Source of the DNA: Micropterix aruncella
Taxonomy: Eukaryota > Arthropoda > Insecta > Lepidoptera > Micropterigidae
Length of the DNA stretch: 64,000 bases
Direction: 5' to 3'
NCBI GenBank assembly: GCA_944548615.1
Contig: OX155972.1
Location: 1,347,854-1,411,853 of the forward strand
Shown in pieces: positions 56,136 to 64,000 of this stretch; the stretch's first letter is position 1; each line of letters opens with the position of its first letter. The notes under the pieces are model-generated. The model saw nothing but the letters and a program-made list of their open reading frames with translations. It was not told where the DNA came from and did not search any database. The translations under genes were made by a program, and so were the position numbers.

Positions 56136-56985
56136 TGTTATACTTATAATTAATATATAAGTATAAGTATAATATAAGAATAGTATTATTTATGTCAATG
56201 TTATTATATGTTACTTAGATTGTAAGCAATTCAATAAATCATTCGGACTTAATGTTCATTCCATCCCCACCTGCAACGCACGGCGGCAGACGACAAGCCA
56301 GGAAGATTACACTTGCTGTTTGATGAGCTGGTTAATCCGCAATACGCATTGCATTGTGGAACCCTCACAGGAACCCCACGCGACCGAAGCCTGGGGGAAT
56401 CAAAATCGAATACATTCACCGTAATGGCATCGCCATTGTCGCAATGACTTTCCAACTGTTTCAAGGGGGGCTGGAATGTGCTCGTAGCAAATATTGGTAA
56501 AGATCTTAATATTGGGTTCTTACCTATGTAATTGCTGTTTTTTCACAATGGCCAATTTGAACTTAGATAACTTGGGTTTGAATTGGAATTTCAATTTCAA
56601 ATAAATTTTTATTCAAGGCCATGATATTATTTTTTTAGAATCAGCTGTTTATTTATCTTTCCGTGGTCTGTTTCGCTCAAATATTTTCGTTTGTGCAACC
56701 ATGGTAAAATTGAAAATTTGCATTTTTTTTTAAAATATGACATCTTGTGCCGGTGTTCTCTATTACAGCTTCTTGCAGTCTGGCTATACAGTTATTGTAA
56801 ATGTGTACTGTTGTGAACTGCAAACAATGATAGAGGAGCTCGTGATTTAATAACCGAACCTGGTCAATCGCTCATCGACACTGCTTCTGCATGATAAAGT
56901 ATATTAACAGATTTCACTGCTTGCAACGTTGCAGTAGTTGAGGCTGAAGACTCTTGGTCGTACTAGTGAGACCTCGCTCCAATAG
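56136..56985. other. Unassigned DNA
   Basis: Short open frames on both strands at 56249-56464. The plus frame ('RTAADDKPGRLHLLFDELV') has plausible composition but no recognised family. The rest shows no feature. Confidence 0.35.
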
Positions 56986-57135
56986 TCACATTTTTTCGAA
57001 ATTTAGATAACTTTTTACAAAGGATAAAAGTTAACTTCGAAGAGTCGGTGATCAACGCCATCAAAGCATTCTATGATTCCTCTCCACGAGAGTTGTACAG
57101 CAGAGGAATTAAGCAACATTCTTTAAAATGACAAA
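56986..57135 (+). pseudogene. Mariner transposase C-terminal remnant
   Basis: 'NFEESVINAIKAFYDSSPRE' and 'LYSRGIKQ' resemble the last 40 residues of mariner transposases, where a helix rich in Glu/Lys is followed by a PxxFYxxGI-type motif. Nothing else of the element is recognisable. The stop follows near 57128. Confidence 0.5.
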
Positions 57136-57245
57136 TCTACTTAGATTCTATTAATTAAATATTTGTGATACTAAATTTTTGGTCCTAAATTTCCTTTATA
57201 GAATAGCAACTTCTTAGGTAAGGACCCAATATTAAATATATTTTT

Positions 57246-57845
57246 AAGCTATTGCATAGCTTTTATCGCGGGCCTAGCTAGGCTAGCGCGGCGATCGAAT
57301 GAAGAAATTTCTTAACGAAAATTAATGATTTTAAACTGATAATTACGTCTAAATGAGTACTGCTTACGATTCAAAAAAAATATATGTTAAACAAGAACAT
57401 TTTCCTAATATTCTTAGCTTTGAATATTTTAGATTTTGTTTGTATTACATAGTGTAATTAATTTGTGAAATTAGGTCTAACCGAACACAAAAACGACTAC
57501 TACGCAAATACTATCCGGCATATTATTATGAAACCTGCACCATTTTAAAGATAATTTAAATATCTATCTTTTTATTTACGATTTTTTTCGAATAATCCGT
57601 TTTTTTGCATTATCGTGCGCGGCGCTCTATCGGAAGACGTTTGAATTATCCCGAATCATTTGCTACCGCAGCCGCAAATGATTCGGAATAATTTCAACGT
57701 TTTCCGATAGAGCGCAGTTATCTGATAACAGAAAAAATCAAATAGATACAATAAATAAATAATTATAATTGCATAAGTTGTTAAAAATGCTATGCAATAG
57801 GTTTACCGCCGCAGTCCCCGAATGCCACACGTATTTTTTGTATTA
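57246..57845. mobile_element. MITE-like element with nested hairpins, copy 2 (inverted)
   Basis: Reverse-oriented homologue of 25343-25892. Termini are 'aagctattgcatagctttt' (57246) and 'aaaatgctatgcaatag' (to 57800), with outer 'gcagtccccgaatgcc'. The 13-bp stem GCGCTCTATCGGA (57622-57634) pairs with 57703-57715. Inside it a second perfect 13-bp stem, CCGAATCATTTGC (57651-57663) and GCAAATGATTCGG (57674-57686), is absent from copy 1. Confidence 0.78.
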
Positions 57846-59535
<1,690 letters not shown>

Positions 59536-59549
59536 GGCAAGAGTGCCTT

Positions 59550-59573
59550 CCGATAGTCTGACCAGACTATCGG
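59550..59573. repeat. Perfect 11-bp hairpin next to (TA)n
   Basis: CCGATAGTCTG, loop AC, CAGACTATCGG, followed 4 bases later by a third copy of its core (GACTATCG, 59578-59585). Confidence 0.9.
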
Positions 59574-59585
59574 ATCCGACTATCG

Positions 59586-59865
59586 TATAGAAAAAATCTG
59601 ACCTGTATTTCCGGCCTAAACCTACCACAGCCTGTCGTTTGTCCGAAAACATCGCTCACCCTCCAGAAGTGTAACAATATTATAACAAAGAGCATGATTC
59701 CGGTCGAAGAAATCCGTGGCAGCTCTGTTTGTATCTATCTATATATTTACTTCGTTTTTTTTAATCAATACATATGTTTATATTATTTAGTTAAAATGGA
59801 TATTGGTAAAATATATAGAAAACATCACAGACTATAAAACTATCAATATCAACTAATAATAACTA
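59586..59865. other. Short unassigned stretch
   Basis: No coding or repeat signal is recognised. Confidence 0.4.
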
Positions 59866-60450
59866 GAACTGTCAACTACAACGGGCGATCCCGTCATCTC
59901 AGGAGGTTTTAACGAAATGTGATCGTTCTATCTCCCGTGAAGTGAGCGCAGAAGACTTACGACAAAACAGTCCACCGTCAAGCTTCGCTACAGGCCCGTA
60001 AGAGGCCAACGCCTTATCCGCGAGATAACCAGGTATGTTACCCAGCGGGTTTACACTCACTCCCTTACTTCCAGTTGCGACCAGATTACTCCGGTCTCTC
60101 TACTGGTTACGAGTTCGAGGTTGCTTGCCCGGTCACCTCCCTTACGAAGCGATGAAACGGTGTAAACCGAATATATCGCAGACCACGGCATCCTTTGCCC
60201 GGTTGTTCACCCGGAATCGGGTAGCCGATGGTCGTTTCAAGAGCAGTCGCCGTAAGGTCAGCAACCACCCCCGCTCTATAGGAAACAGTACTGCTTCCAG
60301 ACTCCCCCGACTGTTAGTCAGAAAGCACAATCGATTGGCTGACGCCGCACGGTGCGCAGGCCGTCCAGGAGCGCTATAGAGTATTGACTCCTAGGGGAAA
60401 CTAGCCCTAAGGCCAGAGTCCTACCCGGGCTCGAGCTTCATGCGTGGAGG
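59866..60450 (+). repeat. Z repeat copy 9 (most complete typical copy)
   Basis: Runs from 'gaactgtcaactacaacggg' through 'gagcgcagaagacttacgac', 'ccaacgccttatccgcgag', 'gttacgagttcgaggttgc', 'gtttcaagagcagtcgccg', 'cgattggctgacgccgcacg' and 'taaggccagagtcctaccc' to 'cttcatgcgtggaggc'. At about 585 bp it is the best template for a consensus. Confidence 0.82.
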
Positions 60451-61364
60451 CTTTACTTAGTACGGAGCGAGTACTTTTATCTTATGCCGAAAGCTCAAGC
60501 GACAGTAAGCCAATAAGTAAGCCAATCAGTATGCGGGTGTCAGGTAAGTTTATGCGCCTGGACCATCGGCATTCTTTTGTTATACGATGGGATTGTCTAA
60601 GCAAGCTTATTGATGAAAGAGACACAGGAAATAAGCAAGACATATATAGATAGTGTTGTGAGGTGGTAGGTGAGATTAGGTCCTGGGCCGTTGTCATTCC
60701 TTCGTTTTACTTTTGTGGTGTTCTGAGTCTTTTGCAAGTGATTTCGATTTCACTCTCAGGCTGTGATACTGGACTTGATTGATTTTCGCTTTATTATTGG
60801 ATTTTAAATAAACTATTGATTCAAATAACGAATTCAACTATATTCAACAGGATTTAATAAATAGTTTATTTGGCAAAATAATCTAAATAGGTAAACAACA
60901 TTACAGATATCTATAATTCCAGTACGACAAGGATCAATAAGTTGAACTTTAATGTTATTACTTCTTTCTTTCCACAAGCATAATTAATTGTTGTAACTCC
61001 CTAGTTGTCATACTCTGGGCACACTTTTCATGCAAAAATTCCCATTCTTCCTTTTTAATTAAATTATAAATATTATTGTTTATAGTTTTTTTAGTATACT
61101 TGACGAAAGTGCTATCGATACAATAAAGATTGTACCCGCGGTAAAAGTTTTCCCCGGGAAAACTGTTAGAGGATCGTCAAAGCTTAGATGGTGTCGTAAA
61201 ATGCTCCAGCCAACCGAACGTTCAAAGTTTGCAATGTAGAAGAAACGATTAACCAGCATAAAAAGCAAGTTGCATAGTGCATGTAAAGCCTAAGTATTAT
61301 TATTTATATTACATTATATATTTATTTATATTACGTTCTATAGTATGATTATTTACATTACATA
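60451..61364. other. Unassigned DNA with a possible coding scrap
   Basis: On the minus strand near 61085-60975 a short frame reads 'IKKEEWEFLHEKCAQSMTTR' then 'ELQQLIMLVERKK' and stops. Composition is protein-like, but no family is recognised and flanking frames are broken. It may be the end of a transposon or host exon. Confidence 0.3.
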
Positions 61365-61963
61365 TCACTACATAGTATAAAACAAAGTCGCTTTCTCTGT
61401 CCCTATGTCCCTTTGTATGCTTAAATCTTTGAAACTACGCAACGGATTTTGATGCGGTTTTTTTTAATAGATAGAGTAATTCAAGAGGAAGGTTTATATG
61501 TATAATAACATCCATTAAATAGTGGAGAAGTACTGCTATTTTTGAGGTTTCTAATGTGATGTCGTAAATAATTACATTTTTTCCGCTTACATTGCAAACG
61601 CAGGCTGAACCCTACGAGTTTTATCAAAATAATGTACTAAGTATTGTACACATTCAAAAGGTCTACAGAAAAGTCCGTGATGGTATATGTCTATCTCTTA
61701 TGGATAACCCACAATAACTTTTTTTTGTCATTTACTTTTTACGACAAATAATGGCTAATTTTCGAAGCGATTTTAACCAATACAGCATTAATCCTTAACC
61801 AATTAAATACCTTGAATACATTGTCCATTTAATATAGATCTATATGGCCCTTTACACCGTATGATTTAAGTGAATATTTTCGAAGATATTACAGATTTCA
61901 AAATTGCGGGACGTAGCGTTTGCGGCGGTACCGGCCGGCCGCCCGGTGCGGCAAGAGCATGCC

Positions 61964-61970
61964 TATAAAT
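61964..61970 (+). promoter_or_regulatory. Candidate TATA box of the Helitron
   Basis: TATAAAT within 'gcctataaatagcgcg', in a GC-rich block about 720 bp before the Rep/helicase start. Possible spliced leader: 'acttaggtaat' near 62070-62080 resembles a 5' splice site and 'ttttgtacag' near 62670-62679 a 3' splice site just before the ATG. Inferred only. Confidence 0.4.
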
Positions 61971-62690
61971 AGCGCGTCTGAGGCCGCGGTTTTCCCTATA
62001 GCACTTTGAATTTAGCAGCGATCGGACGCGTTTATTATATCGGAGCTCTCCAGCGAGGAAAATAGCAATACTTAGGTAATAAAAACGTGCTTTTCAGCGC
62101 GACAACGTATCAGTAATTATAAGTAAGTTACGATAAATAATTGTATGATAGTAGTTTTAAAATATAAATTATATTCTATTCTAAGGTTAATTTTTAAATC
62201 GCACTTATAGCAATTATAAGTACCTACATAAGGTGAGATAAGATTAGATTAAATAAAACCATAATTTATGGATTGCAATTTTCTATTAAGATATTGATTA
62301 AAATTTACAGTTAGATCAATTTAATATTAGGGAAATTATTTTCAAAAAACGTGATTTAAGGTGAGATATGTAAGTTCAGAAAAAGTACTTAATAGAATAG
62401 GTATCTTTTGTTGTTGATGATTGTTGATTATCTTTTGTTTTTAGTCGCACGAATAGCAAATTATTGTTTATAATTAAAATCGTTGTTTAAGTTGAGGTAT
62501 TTCAGTAAAAAAAAAAAGAACTGAATAGAATAGGTATCTTTTGTTTTTTATGATTGCTGATTATCTTTTGTTTCTAAATGGTAAGAATTTAGATATTCTT
62601 TACTGCGGCACATACTAATAATATGGCAATTTGTGCATAGGTAATCATACATATAGAACTGAGTAAATTTTGTACAGAAATTATAAAGTC

Positions 62691-64000
62691 ATGTCTGGAA
62701 GACGTCGTCGTTCGAACATAGGTCGTAGTACAGTGAATGCCAGAAGAGTACGTTCAGCAAGAGATGAAGAATCGTCAACGGAACGTGAGGCTCGCCTCAG
62801 TCAGGCTCGGGATAGATATAGAGCTGAGAGAGAGAGAGAATCTTCAGTAGAGCGTGAGGTTCACCGCAGCCAAGATAGGGAAAGACATCGAATACAGAGA
62901 GCCAGAGAATCATCAGCACGAGTTACTAATTCATGGGTGAATAAAGAAAATTCTGCCATGAATTACGATCCTTCGATTTCTTACAAGGACGATCGTATAG
63001 TATCAATAGGTACTATGTCAGTAGTGTGTGAACATTGCTTGGAGTTGAAATTCAAGGACGAATCGAAAGGCATGTGTTGCTTACAAGGAAAAGTCGAATT
63101 TAAAGAAGTGCTCCCTCCACCTGAACCACTTCACTCTCTTCTTACGGGTGATCATCAGAAATCCAAGCAATTCATGCGCAATATACGCCGTTATAATAAC
63201 GCATTTCAAATGACCTCTTTTAAGAGTAAGCAAGTCGTTGAGCGTGGGTTCATGCCTACATTTAAAATTCAAGGGCAAGTGTACCACTTAGCTGGGAGCT
63301 TGCTACCACTTCGACCCGATGATCACAAATTTCTGCAAATATATTTTATTGCAGATCCAGATACACAAGCATCTACGCGGTGTACAAGTGTTGCACAGCC
63401 AATTGATAGAGATTTGATTAGATCTCTCCAAGATATGTTACATTCTCATAATTGCTACATACAGTCTTTCAAAATTGCGATTGAGAGTGTTCCAGCAGAT
63501 ACTCCTGACTTTAATGTCGTAATCCATGCAAATAAAGTTCCTGTTGGAGAACACAGAGGACGATACAATGCGCCTTCCACGAGTGAAGTAGCAGTGGTGA
63601 TAGCTGGACAGCAATTTGACAAAAGAGATATTGTATTGCATAGTCGTGATGATAATTTGCAAAAAATTTCAGAGTTACACAGATCTTATGACAGCTTACA
63701 ATATCCTTTGATGCTATGTCGTGGAGAAAATGGTTATGCCATTAATATTTCTCAAGTTGACCCAATCGGTGGTACACCTCTGCGTAAAACAGTGTCATGT
63801 ATGAACTACTATTGCTACCGTATAATGACAAGACGTAACAATTTCAATACTTTGCTTAGATATGGAATGTTAATAAACCAATACTTGGTAGATCAATATG
63901 CGAAAATTGAATCTGAGAGATTGGCCTACATCCGTAATAATCAAACTAAATTGAGAGCTGAAAATTACGTTCATCTTCAGGATGCTTTACAGGCGAAAGA
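62691..64000 (+). CDS. Helitron Rep/helicase N-terminal region (partial, open to window end)
   Basis: Open for 436 codons and continuing past the edge. Residues 1-85 are Arg/Ser/Glu-rich and charged ('RRRRSNIGRSTVNARRVRSA' onward). A zinc-binding block 'CEHCLELKFKDESKGMCC' lies at about 113-131. The middle carries the Helitron N-terminal-like pattern ('GQVYHLAGSLLPLRPDDHKF', 'YIADPDTQAS'-like, 'CRGENGYAINISQ'). The end, 'MTRRNNFNTLLRYGMLINQY' then 'ESERLAYIRNNQTKL', aligns with the start of the broken H-c protein at 36144. The HUH, Tyr and helicase motifs would lie to the right, outside the window. ATG 62691 is the first in frame and no upstream similarity was seen. No damage is visible in this part. 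Confidence 0.9.
   Translation, partial: MSGRRRRSNIGRSTVNARRVRSARDEESSTEREARLSQARDRYRAERERESSVEREVHRSQDRERHRIQRARESSARVTNSWVNKENSAMNYDPSISYKDDRIVSIGTMSVVCEHCLELKFKDESKGMCCLQGKVEFKEVLPPPEPLHSLLTGDHQKSKQFMRNIRRYNNAFQMTSFKSKQVVERGFMPTFKIQGQVYHLAGSLLPLRPDDHKFLQIYFIADPDTQASTRCTSVAQPIDRDLIRSLQDMLHSHNCYIQSFKIAIESVPADTPDFNVVIHANKVPVGEHRGRYNAPSTSEVAVVIAGQQFDKRDIVLHSRDDNLQKISELHRSYDSLQYPLMLCRGENGYAINISQVDPIGGTPLRKTVSCMNYYCYRIMTRRNNFNTLLRYGMLINQYLVDQYAKIESERLAYIRNNQTKLRAENYVHLQDALQAK

Larger units (their letters stand above)
61365..64000 (+). mobile_element. Autonomous-type Helitron, 5' part (runs off window)
   Basis: Probable 5' end TCACTACATAGTATAAAACA at 61365 (A before it). It is followed by the leader 'gtcgctttctctgtccctat', 'gaaactacgcaacggatttt' and 'ggtttatatgtataataaca', which I associate with arthropod Helitrons. 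A GC-rich promoter-like block (61910-62060) and a Rep/helicase frame from 62691 follow. The 3' end lies outside the window. Confidence 0.75.

Overview
The window looks like non-genic, transposon-dense DNA from an insect, most likely a moth or butterfly. It is AT-rich, has long (TA)n tracts, and no complete host gene is recognisable. The Helitron termini (5' TCCTAC..TACTAATATTATAAACGCG, 3' ..GTACGAAGTTCGCCGGGTCAGCTAG) are of a kind I associate with Lepidoptera. The host group is inferred from repeats alone.

Layout. 1-2.86 kb: AT-rich DNA, then three tandem copies of an unclassified GC-rich repeat called 'Z' here (nine copies in the window). 4-5.7 kb: a dead CR1-like LINE. 6.1-23 kb: a composite of (TA)n arrays, Penelope-like elements (PLEs), a broken Tc1-like element and a hAT element. 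It holds a 150-bp inverted pair of PLE ends, a tandem PLE pair sharing one pseudo-LTR (copies 1 and 2), and an inverted PLE pair (copies 3 and 4). Copy 3 has an intact 954-aa reverse transcriptase/GIY-YIG frame. Every outward PLE end abuts (TA)n. 23-27.6 kb: unassigned DNA, a MITE-like element and LINE remnants. 27.6-39.4 kb: a Helitron cluster. It holds two related degenerate Helitrons in opposite orientation, each carrying a 9-bp 'gtcgaaaaa' minisatellite, and between them a head-to-tail chain that includes a 4.9-kb Helitron with a Rep/Pif1-like helicase broken by two single-base frameshifts. 39.4-41.5 kb: a three-level nest, a LINE holding a DD41D mariner that holds a LINE 3' end. 41.6-49 kb: a diverged Z copy, a LINE RNase H remnant, a foldback MITE, a 750-bp Helitron and (TA)n tracts. 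49.05-49.75 kb: a GC-rich island that may be a host promoter and first exon. 50.4-57.8 kb: more Z copies with a local inversion, a young 5'-truncated LINE with an intact YADD frame, an RTE-like LINE with a mutated catalytic motif, a mariner 3' remnant and the inverted partner of the 25.3-kb MITE. 59.3-64 kb: (TA)n, another Z copy, and the 5' part of a Helitron whose Rep/helicase frame is open from 62691 to the window edge.

The genes do not form a pathway. They are independent selfish elements: PLE RT/endonuclease, Helitron Rep/helicase, mariner, Tc1 and hAT transposases, and LINE polymerases. The best candidates for still-competent proteins are PLE copy 3 and the Helitron running off the right edge. 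The mariner is one base from an open frame. The main unusual signals are the PLE/(TA)n association, the Helitron chain with its internal minisatellite, and the unclassified Z family. Exact lengths of (TA)n arrays should be treated with caution because assemblies often misestimate them.
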